NCBI GenBank assembly: GCA_030837785.1
Contig: JAUQYA010000019.1
Location: 1-64,000 of the forward strand
Length of the DNA: 64,000 bases
DNA from: Albidovulum sp.
GTDB lineage: Bacteria > Pseudomonadota > Alphaproteobacteria > Rhodobacterales > Rhodobacteraceae
Direction of reading: 5' to 3'
Below the pieces are notes generated by a model, which saw only the letters and a program-made list of their open reading frames with translations, made no database searches and was not told the DNA's origin. The position numbers and the translations under genes are program-made. How positions within the stretch are numbered: position 1 is the first letter of the stretch; each line of letters opens with the position of its first letter. Shown piece after piece: positions 7,228 through 15,700 of this stretch.

Positions 7228-9246
7228 ATGCGGATACGGACGGACTATCCCTTCGGGCTGACCGAGATCGAGAACATCTGGGTGCCGATGCCCGACGGCG
7301 TGCGGCTGGCCGGGCGGCTGTGGCTGCCCGAGGGTGCCGGAAGGGTGCCGGTGATCCTGGAATACCTTCCCTACCGCAAGCGCGACGGCACCCGCGCGCG
7401 CGACGAACGGATGCACCGCTACCTTGCCCGGCACGGCTACGGCTGCCTCAGGCTCGACATTCGCGGCACCGGCGACAGCGAAGGCGTGATCGACGACGAA
7501 TACAGCGTGCAGGAACAGGTCGACGGCATCGCCGCCATCGACTGGATCGCGCGCCAGCCCTGGTGCGACGGCCAGGTCGCGATGATCGGGATCAGCTGGG
7601 GCGGCTTCAACGGGTTGCAGATCGCCGCGCGCCGGCCGCCGGCGCTGAAGACGATCATCACCGTCGGCTCGACCGACGACCGCTACGCCACCGACATCCA
7701 CTGGGTCGGCGGCTGCCTGTCGAAGGACAATTTCGACTGGTCCTCGACCATGTTCGCGCATCAGGACCTGCCGCCCGATCCCGCCATCGCGGGCGAGGCG
7801 TGGCGCGCGATGTGGCAGGCCCGGCGCGAGGCCAACCGGCCCTGGATTCTCACCTGGCTCGCCCATCAGCGCCGCGACGACTACTGGCGGCAGGGCTCGG
7901 TCTGCGAGGATTTCCGCCGCATCGAGGTTCCCGTCTATGCGGTCTCGGGCTGGGCCGACAACTATTCGGAAAGCGTGCCGAGGCTGCTGGCCGGGCTGTC
8001 CTGCCCGCGGCGCGGGCTGATCGGGCCCTGGGCGCATTCCTACCCCTACGATGTCACGGTGGAGCCGGCGATCGGCTGGTTGCAGGAAGTGCTGCGCTGG
8101 TGCGATCACTGGCTGAAGGGCCGCGATACCGGGATCATGGAGGAGCCGATGCTGCGGGTCTGGATGCAGGAAAGCGTGGCCCCCCGCACCTGCTACCGCG
8201 AACGCCCCGGCCGCTGGGTCGGCGAGACCGACTGGCCCTCGTCGCGGATCGCGATGCGGCGGCTGGCGCTGGGCGCGGGCGGGGTGCTCGGCGGCGCGGG
8301 GCGGGGCGTGGTGCGGGTCTGCTCGCCGCTCTGGGTCGGCCTCGCGGCGGGCGAGGTGGGGCGCTACGGCGACGATGCCGACTGGGCCACCGACCAGCGC
8401 GAGGACGACGGCGGCTCGCTCGTCTTCGTCACCGAACCGCTCGACGCGCCGCTCGAAATCCTCGGCGCGCCGCAACTTCGCCTGCGCTTCGCCAGCGACC
8501 GGCCGCGCGCGCTGGTGTCGGTGCGGCTGAACGACGTCGCGCCTTCGGGGGCCTCGACCCGCGTCACGGTGGGGCACCTGAACCTCTGCCACCGCCACGG
8601 CCACGATGCGCCCGCCGCGCTGGTGCCGGGGCAGGTCGAGACGGCGGTGGTCGATCTCGACGACATCGCGCACCGTTTTCCGGCAGGCCACCGCATCGCC
8701 GTCTCGATCTCCACCGTCTACTGGCCGATCGCCTGGCCGTCGCCCGAGCTTGCGACGCTGAGCCTGCACCTCGGCGAGAGCGCGATCGAGCTTCCGGTCC
8801 GCCCGCCGCGCGAGGGCGACGACCGCCTGCGCCCCTTCGGCCCGGCCGAATGCGCCGCGAGCGACCCGCAGCACGACCTGCCGGTCGAGCCGCGCGCGCA
8901 TCCCGTCCGCCGCAGCGTCCGGCGCGATCTTTTGACCGGCGAGATGGTGGTGGACTTTCCCCGCTGGACCCATGCCACCCGGATGCCCGCCATCGGCCAG
9001 ACCCACCGCGGCGAGGGGCTTGCGCGCTACCGCATCACCGACGGCGATCCGCTGAGCGCGCGCTGCGAGACGCGCTACACCGTGGTGATCGAACGCCCCG
9101 ATGGCAGCTTCAGCCATGAAAGCGAGGGCGCACTGTCCTGCGATGCCACCCATTTCGTCGTCGAGATGCGCCTGCGCATCCGCGAGAACGGCCGCGAGGT
9201 CTTCGCCCGCGACTGGAACGAGAGGATCCCGCGTGACCACATCTAG
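7228..9246 (+). CDS. CocE/NonD (peptidase S15) family hydrolase
   Basis: A 672-residue alpha/beta hydrolase of the X-Pro dipeptidyl-peptidase/CocE class. The nucleophile elbow is GISWGGFNG with Ser123. An aspartate in the VSGWADNY segment and a histidine in IGPWAHSYP fit the rest of the triad, and the C-terminal half resembles the jelly-roll PepX_C domain. No signal peptide is seen, so it should act in the cytoplasm on an imported ester or amide. It starts 17 nt after the methyltransferase gene behind a GGAGGGGAAGG site. In context it could release the methylated amine from a conjugate imported by the transporter encoded next; that is inference. Confidence 0.78.
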   Translation: MRIRTDYPFGLTEIENIWVPMPDGVRLAGRLWLPEGAGRVPVILEYLPYRKRDGTRARDERMHRYLARHGYGCLRLDIRGTGDSEGVIDDEYSVQEQVDGIAAIDWIARQPWCDGQVAMIGISWGGFNGLQIAARRPPALKTIITVGSTDDRYATDIHWVGGCLSKDNFDWSSTMFAHQDLPPDPAIAGEAWRAMWQARREANRPWILTWLAHQRRDDYWRQGSVCEDFRRIEVPVYAVSGWADNYSESVPRLLAGLSCPRRGLIGPWAHSYPYDVTVEPAIGWLQEVLRWCDHWLKGRDTGIMEEPMLRVWMQESVAPRTCYRERPGRWVGETDWPSSRIAMRRLALGAGGVLGGAGRGVVRVCSPLWVGLAAGEVGRYGDDADWATDQREDDGGSLVFVTEPLDAPLEILGAPQLRLRFASDRPRALVSVRLNDVAPSGASTRVTVGHLNLCHRHGHDAPAALVPGQVETAVVDLDDIAHRFPAGHRIAVSISTVYWPIAWPSPELATLSLHLGESAIELPVRPPREGDDRLRPFGPAECAASDPQHDLPVEPRAHPVRRSVRRDLLTGEMVVDFPRWTHATRMPAIGQTHRGEGLARYRITDGDPLSARCETRYTVVIERPDGSFSHESEGALSCDATHFVVEMRLRIRENGREVFARDWNERIPRDHI

Positions 9247-9264
9247 CGGCAGGGGAGCGGGCTG

Positions 9265-10215
9265 ATGCTGGCCTACGCGATCCGGCGTCTGGGGCTGTCG
9301 GTCCTGATCCTGGTGCTGGTCATGTCGGCCATGTATGCGATGGTCTTCCTGGTGCCGGGCGATCCGGCCTCGCTCGCCCTCGGCCCGCGCGCGACGCCGG
9401 AGCTGAAGGAGGCGCTGCGCGAGCGGATGGGGCTCGACCAGCCGGTGCTGGTGCAGGTCGCGCATTTCTTCGGCAGTGCGCTCAGGGGCGATCTCGGCAT
9501 CGACGTCTGGTCGAAGCGCCCGGTGCTCGAGCAGATCCTCGAGGTCTTCCCGAACACGCTCCTCCTCGGGGCGGTGGCGCTCGGCTGGGCCTTCGCCGCG
9601 GGCATCCTTCTGGGCGCGGCGGCGGTGGTCTGGCGCGACAGCTGGGTCGACCGGCTTCTCGGCGTGCTGTCGGTGAGCGTGATCGCGGTTCCCTCGTTCG
9701 TGGTGGCGATCTATGCGCTGATCGTCTTCGCGGTCTGGCTGAACTGGCTGCCTGCGATCGGCGCGGGCGAGCCGGGCGACATCGCCGGGCAGGCGCGCGC
9801 TCTGGTCCTGCCGGCCTTTGCGGTGGGCGTCGGCTGGGCGGGCTACCTCGCCCGGCTGATCCGCGCCTCGATGCTCGAGGTGATGGAGGCCCCGCATATC
9901 CGCACCGCCCGCGCCTTCGGCATGTCCGAGCGCGACATCGTCTTCCGCCATGCGCTGAGGGTGGCGATCGTGCCCACGCTTTCGGTGCTGGCAGTCGGCT
10001 TCGGCGCGATCCTGTCGAGCGCGGTCTTCGTTGAATCGGTGTTTTCCCGCCCCGGGATCGGCACCCTGATCACCGGTGCGGTGGAAAAGCGCAACTACCC
10101 CGTGGTGATGGGCACCGTGCTGTTCATGACCGCCTTCTATCTTGCCGTCGTCACCGCCGCCGATCTCTTGATCGCCCGGCTCGATCCGAGGGTGCGCGAT
10201 GTCCTGCGCGGCTGA
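9265..10215 (+). CDS. Dipeptide/oligopeptide-type ABC transporter permease (DppB-like)
   Basis: A 316-residue permease with the DppB pattern: an N-terminal membrane helix (IRRLGLSVLILVLVMSAM), a VPGDPA motif, a periplasmic loop containing the LRGDLGIDVWSKRPV segment, and the coupling motif RTARAFGMSERDIVFRHALR near 212-231. Six membrane segments are expected. It is the first transporter gene after the S15 hydrolase and overlaps the next permease by 17 nt. Substrates of this class range from peptides to nickel, opines and glycosides, so the peptide label is generic. Confidence 0.85.
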   Translation: MLAYAIRRLGLSVLILVLVMSAMYAMVFLVPGDPASLALGPRATPELKEALRERMGLDQPVLVQVAHFFGSALRGDLGIDVWSKRPVLEQILEVFPNTLLLGAVALGWAFAAGILLGAAAVVWRDSWVDRLLGVLSVSVIAVPSFVVAIYALIVFAVWLNWLPAIGAGEPGDIAGQARALVLPAFAVGVGWAGYLARLIRASMLEVMEAPHIRTARAFGMSERDIVFRHALRVAIVPTLSVLAVGFGAILSSAVFVESVFSRPGIGTLITGAVEKRNYPVVMGTVLFMTAFYLAVVTAADLLIARLDPRVRDVLRG

Positions 10216-11077
10216 CCAGACGCGGCTGCCGGCCCGCCGCGGGATCGGCCGGGCCCTGCTCGCCGACCCGCTGGGTGCTGCGGGCTTCGCGCTGGTCGCG
10301 GTCTTTCTGGTGATGGCGCTGCTCGCGCCCTGGATCGCGCCCTACGATCCGGTCGCGATCGACGTCAAGGCGAAGTTCCGGCCGCCCTCGGTGGCGCACT
10401 GGGCGGGAACCGACCATCTGGGGCGCGATCTGCTGTCGCGCATCATCTGGGGGGCGCGGCTCGCGCTCGGGATCGCCACCACCTCGGTCGGCATCGCCGG
10501 CGCGCTGGGGCTCGTCCTCGGCCTTGTCGCGGGCTACGGGGCGCGCTGGCTCGACGGGCTTCTGGTCCTCGTCTTCGACAGCATGTCGTCGCTGCCGATG
10601 ATCTTCTTCGCGCTCGCCGTCATCACCGTCCTCGGCCCCGGCACGGCGACGCTGGTTCTCGTCATCGTCCTCGTCTCGTTCCCGGCCTACGGGCGGCTGA
10701 TCCGGACCCAGACGCTGGCGCTCGCGGGGGCGGATTTCATCCTTGCCGAGCGGGCGATGGGCGCGCGGCCGGGGCGGATCCTGTTCCGCCACCTGCTGCC
10801 CAATGTCGTCGGCCCGCTGGTCATCCTGATCTGCATGGACATTCCCGTCGTCATCATGCTCGAGGCCGGGCTCGGCTACCTCAACCTCGGCGTCAGGCCG
10901 CCCGCGCCCTCCTGGGGCAACATCCTGTCTGACGGCTACACCTCGCTCAGGCAGGCGCCGCATGTCATCATCGTGGCGGGCATCCCGCTCGTGCTGGCCA
11001 CGCTCGGCTTCACCTTCCTCGGCGAGGGTCTGCGCGACGTGCTCGACCCGCGCGGCGCGGGACGGAGGCGGCCATGA
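10199..11077 (+). CDS. Dipeptide/oligopeptide-type ABC transporter permease (DppC-like)
   Basis: A 292-residue partner permease. It shows the DppC hallmarks: a short N-terminal cytoplasmic tail, FALVAVFLVMALLAPWIAP as the first helix, then the GTDHLGRDLLSRIIWGARLAL motif region, and a C-terminal GEGLRDVLDPR end. The start codon lies 17 nt inside the preceding permease gene and its stop overlaps the ATPase start by four bases, as expected for a tightly coupled transporter operon. Confidence 0.86.
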   Translation: MSCAADQTRLPARRGIGRALLADPLGAAGFALVAVFLVMALLAPWIAPYDPVAIDVKAKFRPPSVAHWAGTDHLGRDLLSRIIWGARLALGIATTSVGIAGALGLVLGLVAGYGARWLDGLLVLVFDSMSSLPMIFFALAVITVLGPGTATLVLVIVLVSFPAYGRLIRTQTLALAGADFILAERAMGARPGRILFRHLLPNVVGPLVILICMDIPVVIMLEAGLGYLNLGVRPPAPSWGNILSDGYTSLRQAPHVIIVAGIPLVLATLGFTFLGEGLRDVLDPRGAGRRRP

Positions 11078-12039
11078 GCGCGCCGCTCCTGTCGGTCGAG
11101 AACCTGTCGGTCAGCTACCGGCTGCCGGAAGGCGGGGCGGTGCGGGCGGTGCGCGGGGTCTCGCTTGCCGTCGCGCGGGGCGAGGTGCTGGGCATCATGG
11201 GCGAAAGCGGGTCGGGGAAATCCACGCTGGCGGGGGCGATGATCAACCTTCTGCCGCCGGGCGCGCGGATCGAGGCGGGCGCGGTCCGGCTCGGCGGGGT
11301 GGACATGCTGCGCCTCGCGCCGGACGAACAGCGCCGCCTCAGGGGCCGGGCGGTGGCGATGGTGTTCCAGGACCCGATGACCGCCTTCAACCCGGTCCTG
11401 ACCATCGGCCGGCAGATGGCGGATTTCGCCGGCGCGCACGACCCGGCCCGGCCTGCGCGCGGGGCGCTGGCGGCGATGCTCGCGCGGGTCGGCATCGCCG
11501 ACCCCGACCGCTGCCTTGAGCGCTATCCGCACGAGCTTTCGGGCGGCATGCGGCAGCGGGTGGCGATTGCCGCCGCGCTGCTGATGCAGCCTTCGGTGCT
11601 GGTCGCGGACGAGCCCACGACGGCGCTCGACGTGACGATGGAGGCGCAAATCATCCACCTTCTGCGCGATCTCAGCCGCGAGTTCGACGGCGCCATCGTC
11701 GTCGTCACCCACCATCTCGGGGTGATCGCGGAACTCTGCGACCGGGTGGCGGTGATGTATGCCGGCGAGGTCGTGGAGGAGGCGCCGGTCGACGCGCTTT
11801 TCCACGATCCGCGCCATCCCTATACACGCGCGCTTCTGGCCTGCGATCCAGCGGTGGTCGATCCCGCCTCGGGCCGCCTGCCGGTGATCGGCGGGCGTGT
11901 GCCCGACCTTGCGGCGCTGCCGGGGGGCTGCGCCTTCGCGCCGCGCTGCCCGGTCGTCCTCGACGCCTGCCGCACGCCGGCCCCGCGCCGGACCCCTGCG
12001 CCGGGGCGGTCTGTCCTGTGTCACCGGGTGCCGTCATGA
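11074..12039 (+). CDS. Oligopeptide-type ABC transporter ATP-binding protein (DppD-like)
   Basis: A 321-residue ATPase with Walker A GESGSGKST at 43-51, LSGGMRQRVAIAAALL as signature, and a Walker B with DEPTTALDVT. After the ATPase domain comes the oligopeptide/dipeptide C-terminal extension, with the spaced cysteines CAFAPRCPVVLDAC typical of DppD/OppD. It overlaps both neighbours by four bases. It forms a heterodimer with the following ATPase at the inner face of the membrane. Confidence 0.87.
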   Translation: MSAPLLSVENLSVSYRLPEGGAVRAVRGVSLAVARGEVLGIMGESGSGKSTLAGAMINLLPPGARIEAGAVRLGGVDMLRLAPDEQRRLRGRAVAMVFQDPMTAFNPVLTIGRQMADFAGAHDPARPARGALAAMLARVGIADPDRCLERYPHELSGGMRQRVAIAAALLMQPSVLVADEPTTALDVTMEAQIIHLLRDLSREFDGAIVVVTHHLGVIAELCDRVAVMYAGEVVEEAPVDALFHDPRHPYTRALLACDPAVVDPASGRLPVIGGRVPDLAALPGGCAFAPRCPVVLDACRTPAPRRTPAPGRSVLCHRVPS

Positions 12040-13022
12040 CGCCGGTGCTCGACCTCGCGCGGGTCTCGGTCGACCTGCCCCAGGGCGGCTTCCTCTCGCG
12101 CGCCCGCCTGCCGATCGTGCTCGAGGTCTCGCTGCATGTCGCGAGGGGCCAGAGCGTGGCGCTGGTCGGCGAAAGCGGGTCGGGCAAGACCACGCTGGCG
12201 CGGGCGGTGATGGGGCTTCAGCCGATCGCCGCGGGCAGCATCGCCTTCGAGGGCGTGGCGGTGTCGGGGCGCGCGGGCCTGGTCCGCCTGCGCCGGAACG
12301 CGGCGCTGATGTTCCAGGACGCGACCGCCTCGCTGTCGCCGCGGCTGACCGTGGGCGATCTCGTCACCGAGCCCTTCCGCATCCACCGCCAGCCGCTGCC
12401 GGACCCGCGCCGCGCCGCCGGCGATCTGCTCGGCATGGTGGGCCTTCCGGCTGCGATGGCCGGCCGCTACCCGCACGAGCTGTCGGGCGGCCAGGCCCGC
12501 CGCGTCGGCGTCGCGCGTGCGCTGGCGCTGAAGCCGCGGCTCGTCATCGCCGACGAACCCACCGCCGGGCTCGACGTGTCGGTGCAGGCCGAGGTGCTGA
12601 ACCTGATGACCGATCTCAGGCAGGCGATGGGGCTGGCCTATCTCATCATCACCCACAACCTCGCGCTGGTCCGCCATGTGGCCGACCGGGTCGCCGTGCT
12701 CTACCTCGGCCGGGTGGTGGAGGAGGGGCCGACGGCGGCGGTCTTCGCCGCCCCCGCCCATCCCTACACCGCCAGCCTGATCGCAGCCGAGCCGGTGCCC
12801 GACCCGCGCCGGCGCCGCGCCGATCTGGCGATCCGGGGCGAGGTGCCCTCGATCCTGAGGCGCCCGGCGGGCTGCGAGTTCCACACCCGCTGCCCGCTCG
12901 CGCGCGACATCTGCCGCCAGCGGGCGCCCGATCTGGCCGTCACGGGGCCGGATCGCCGGGCGCGGTGCCACCTTGCCGTGACCCAACCAGAACAGGGAGA
13001 AAGACATGCAGTGGAGAACTGA
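12036..13022 (+). CDS. Oligopeptide-type ABC transporter ATP-binding protein (DppF-like)
   Basis: A 328-residue ATPase with GESGSGKTT as Walker A near residue 45, LSGGQARRVGVARALAL as signature and DEPTAGLDVSVQ as Walker B. The same C-terminal oligopeptide extension is present (CEFHTRCPLARDIC). The ATG at 12036 overlaps the previous stop (ATGA) and is preferred to an in-frame GTG 18 nt upstream. The gene also overlaps the start of the binding-protein gene by 17 nt. Confidence 0.84.
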   Translation: MTPVLDLARVSVDLPQGGFLSRARLPIVLEVSLHVARGQSVALVGESGSGKTTLARAVMGLQPIAAGSIAFEGVAVSGRAGLVRLRRNAALMFQDATASLSPRLTVGDLVTEPFRIHRQPLPDPRRAAGDLLGMVGLPAAMAGRYPHELSGGQARRVGVARALALKPRLVIADEPTAGLDVSVQAEVLNLMTDLRQAMGLAYLIITHNLALVRHVADRVAVLYLGRVVEEGPTAAVFAAPAHPYTASLIAAEPVPDPRRRRADLAIRGEVPSILRRPAGCEFHTRCPLARDICRQRAPDLAVTGPDRRARCHLAVTQPEQGERHAVEN

Positions 13023-14556
13023 CAGACGCGGCTTCCTCGCGGCCGCCGGGGCCGGCTTTGCCGCGGCCGCCGCAATGCCCCGCTTCGCCTGGGCGGCAGA
13101 GGGCGACACCTTGCGCCTGCGCGTCGGCGCCGATTTCCAGGTGCTCGATCCCTACGGCATCATCGGCGAGCTGGACGACATCATCCCGCGCTGCACCAAC
13201 GTCACGTTGGTCAGGCTCGGCGACATGCGCGAGGGCAACGAGTGGCGGCCCTGGGCGGCCGAACGGATCGAGTGGCAGGAGCCCACCAAGCTCGCCTTCA
13301 CGCTGCGCGACGGGTTGCAATGGACCGGCGGCTTCGGCCCGGTCACGGCGGCGGACGTGAAGTTCTCGTTCGAGCGGATCGCCGGGTCCGACAGCGCCTG
13401 GGCCTACCAGTTCGAGAAGCTGAAGGAGGTCGAGGTCATCGACGACCGCTCCGGCATCATCCACCTGACCGAACCCTTCGCCCCCTTCATCGTGATCGCG
13501 CTGCCCTATTACGGCGGCCACATCGTCTGCCAGAAGGCGGTCGAGGCGGCCGGCGGCAGCTACACCACCGAGATCCCGGCCGAGTGCGGCCCCTACCTGT
13601 TCGACGCCTGGGAGCAGAACCAGAAGGTCACGCTCAAGGCCAACCCCGACTGGACCGGCGAGAAGCCGGCCTTCGCGCGGGTGGAGTTCTACATCGTCAC
13701 CGACGACCAGGCGGCCCAGCTCGCCTACGAGGCCGACGCCTTCGACTTCACCCGCGTCGCGGTGGCGGCGGCGGCGCAGCTCAAGGCGGCGCTGCCCGAG
13801 GGTGCGACGCTGATCGAGGCGCCGTCCACCCGCTACGCCTGGCTCACCATCAACATGAACGCCGAACCGCTCCGCGATCCGAAGGTCAGGCAGGCGATCC
13901 AGCATGCCTATGACAGCGACGCGGTGCTGACCGGCGCCTATGACGGGCTCGTGGCGCGGTCGACGGGGGTGGTGCCGCCGACCTCGGGCTATGCCCGGCC
14001 GTCGAACCTGATCGCCACGCGCGATGTCGAGAAGGCGCGCGCGCTTCTGGCCGAGGCCGGGGCGGAGGGGCTGGAGCTGAACCTCTACGCCCTGACCGAC
14101 GCCACCAGCCAGACCATCGCCCAGATCGTCCAGGCGAGCCTCGCCGAGGCCGGGATCACCGTCACCATCCAGCCGACCGAGGAAGCCGCCTACTGGGCGC
14201 TTGGCGACAAGACCGCGGGCGAGGCCTACAAGTCGATCGAGCTTGTGCTGATGAACTTCGCCGGCGGCATCGACCCGACCGAGAACCTGGTCTGGTTCCG
14301 TCCCGACCAGATCGGGCTTTACAACTGGTCCTTCTTCGACAGCGCCGAATACGAGGACCTCTATCAGAAGTCGATGGTCGAGCCCGACCCCGACAAGCGC
14401 CGCGCCATGTTCAACCGCATGGAAGACCTGATGGAGGACTCGGGCGGCTTCGTCTTCATCTGCTTCGAGCCCTACCTTGCCCTGCACGATGCGAACCTCG
14501 TGCCGGTCATCCTTGCCGACGGCCACCCCGACCCGGTAGCCTTCCGCCTGGCCTGA
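13006..14556 (+). CDS. Family 5 extracellular solute-binding protein, Tat-exported
   Basis: A 516-residue periplasmic binding protein of the DppA/OppA family (SBP_bac_5). The N-terminus carries a twin-arginine signal, DRRGFLAAAG, followed by an alanine-rich hydrophobic stretch and a likely cleavage after AWA near residue 31, so it is exported folded by Tat. Family features include the repeated NPDWTGEKPAF segment and a YDSDAVLTGAYDG region. It is unusual that the binding-protein gene is last in the transporter operon rather than first. It sets the specificity of the importer; the ligand is unknown and need not be a peptide. Confidence 0.85.
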   Translation: MQWRTDRRGFLAAAGAGFAAAAAMPRFAWAAEGDTLRLRVGADFQVLDPYGIIGELDDIIPRCTNVTLVRLGDMREGNEWRPWAAERIEWQEPTKLAFTLRDGLQWTGGFGPVTAADVKFSFERIAGSDSAWAYQFEKLKEVEVIDDRSGIIHLTEPFAPFIVIALPYYGGHIVCQKAVEAAGGSYTTEIPAECGPYLFDAWEQNQKVTLKANPDWTGEKPAFARVEFYIVTDDQAAQLAYEADAFDFTRVAVAAAAQLKAALPEGATLIEAPSTRYAWLTINMNAEPLRDPKVRQAIQHAYDSDAVLTGAYDGLVARSTGVVPPTSGYARPSNLIATRDVEKARALLAEAGAEGLELNLYALTDATSQTIAQIVQASLAEAGITVTIQPTEEAAYWALGDKTAGEAYKSIELVLMNFAGGIDPTENLVWFRPDQIGLYNWSFFDSAEYEDLYQKSMVEPDPDKRRAMFNRMEDLMEDSGGFVFICFEPYLALHDANLVPVILADGHPDPVAFRLA

Positions 14557-14587
14557 GCGGGCCGGGCGGGGAACGAGGGAGGGACGG

Positions 14588-15184
14588 TTGGCCGAGGCTC
14601 CGCGACGCAAGGCCCGCCTGTCGCCCGCCGACCGGCGGGCGCTTCTGGAGGATGCCGCCCGCGCCTGCATGGCGCGCGGCGGCATCCGCGAGTTCACCGT
14701 CGACAAGGTGGCGGCCGAGGCGGGCGTTTCGCGCGGGCTCATCGCCCATCACTTCGGCTCGATGGACGGGCTTCTGGTCGCGGTCTATGCGCGGATGTAT
14801 CGCGAATGGATCGCCGCGATCGAGGCGCCGCGCCCCGGCCTGACGCGGATCGCGGCGCTGGTCGAGGCGCTGGTCTCGCCGGAGATATTCGACCATGACG
14901 TGCTGAAGATCTGGCTCACGCTCTGGGGCGAGATCGCCACCAATCCGGTGCTGCGCGAGGAGCACCGCAGGCTCTATTCCAGCTACCGCGCCGCCATCGT
15001 CGCCGCGCTGGCCGAGGCCGCCGCCGCCAGAGGCCGGGCGATCGACGCCGAAACCGTCGCCGCGGCCTTCATCTGCCTCGTCGACGGATTCGGCGTGCAG
15101 CGCTGCGTCGAACCGGCGCTGATGACGGAAGCGGACGCGCGGGCGGCCTGCTGGGCCTTCCTGCGCCCCCATGTCGGCGCCTGA
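14588..15184 (+). CDS. TetR/BetI-type transcriptional regulator
   Basis: A 198-residue TetR-family repressor. The N-terminal helix-turn-helix is clear (FTVDKVAAEAGVSRGLIAHHF, within residues 36-60) and the C-terminal half resembles the BetI ligand domain. The start is a TTG preceded by GAGGGAGGGACGG; the next in-frame ATG lies inside the first helix and would remove part of the DNA-binding domain. It sits 31 nt behind the transporter operon on the same strand, so it probably controls the 3.6-15.2 kb cluster and senses its substrate. BetI relatives respond to choline-like compounds, consistent with a quaternary amine. Confidence 0.8.
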   Translation: MAEAPRRKARLSPADRRALLEDAARACMARGGIREFTVDKVAAEAGVSRGLIAHHFGSMDGLLVAVYARMYREWIAAIEAPRPGLTRIAALVEALVSPEIFDHDVLKIWLTLWGEIATNPVLREEHRRLYSSYRAAIVAALAEAAAARGRAIDAETVAAAFICLVDGFGVQRCVEPALMTEADARAACWAFLRPHVGA

Positions 15185-15202
15185 CGCCCCGGTCCCGCTG
15201 GC

Positions 15203-15571
15203 TCAGCGCCGCTCGGCGTCGCCGCAGAAGATGTCGTGAAGCGCGCTGACCAGCCGCCCGGCGCGGGAATCGGCCAGCGAATAGTAGATCGCCTTGCCGT
15301 CGCGGCGCGCCGAGACGAGCCCTTCGAGCCTGAGGCGGGCCAGCTGCTGGCTGACCGCCGCCTGGCGCGAGGAGAGCAGGATTTCAAGCTCTGTCACCGA
15401 CTTCTCGCCGCTGGCGAGGTAGCACAGGATCATCAGCCGGCCCTCGTGGGCGAGCGCCTTGAGGAAGTTCGATGCCTCGTCGGCGCGCGCAAGCATCTCC
15501 TCCGGTGCGACGGGGTACTTCGGCGGAGGGGCGGCGGTGTCGACGCGGGGCTGCGGGGCGCTGAGCTGCAT
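15203..15571 (-). CDS. SqrR/BigR-type ArsR-family repressor (persulfide sensor)
   Basis: A 122-residue winged-helix protein. Cysteines C50 (LMILCYL) and C116 (DIFCG) are 66 residues apart, the same spacing as C41 and C107 of Rhodobacter capsulatus SqrR, which form a polysulfide bridge in response to sulfide-derived persulfide. The recognition region contains LLSSRQAAVSQQLARLR. There is no other cysteine, which also fits SqrR. Such repressors control sulfide:quinone reductase, persulfide dioxygenase or rhodanese genes; none is adjacent, so the regulon must lie elsewhere. The downstream direction runs toward the TetR gene, convergently. Confidence 0.78.
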   Translation of the reverse strand: MQLSAPQPRVDTAAPPPKYPVAPEEMLARADEASNFLKALAHEGRLMILCYLASGEKSVTELEILLSSRQAAVSQQLARLRLEGLVSARRDGKAIYYSLADSRAGRLVSALHDIFCGDAERR

Positions 15572-15588
15572 GGTGATCCGGACCTTTC

Positions 15589-15605
15589 GGGGAATGTAGG
15601 GGAAT
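15589..15605. promoter_or_regulatory. GGGGAAT direct repeats upstream of the SqrR-like gene
   Basis: Two copies of GGGGAAT, at 15589-15595 and 15599-15605, are spaced by ten bases, one helical turn, 18-34 nt upstream of the start codon. They could be an operator or part of the promoter. They do not form the ATTC-N-GAAT type dyad reported for BigR/SqrR sites, so the assignment is weak. Confidence 0.25.
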
Positions 15606-15610
15606 TCGGC

Positions 15611-15652
15611 CCGCCGCGCCAGACCCGCCGCGCCAGACCCGCCGCGCCGCGG
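15611..15652. repeat. Tandem repeat, 14-bp unit, 3 copies (last diverged)
   Basis: CCGCCGCGCCAGAC occurs at 15611-15624 and 15625-15638, followed by a diverged third copy. It fills part of the 129-nt gap between the SqrR-like gene and the flavin reductase gene. Probably a replication-slippage product; no function is evident. Confidence 0.6.
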
Positions 15653-15700
15653 ATGTACCGGGCGCGCCGGTCCGGCCATCGTGTCGGCCGCGGCGCCCCG

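Noticed and set aside
7165..9951. A 928-codon reverse-strand frame
   Set aside because: It is antisense to the S15 hydrolase and the DppB-like permease, with shadow-type composition and no recognisable motif.
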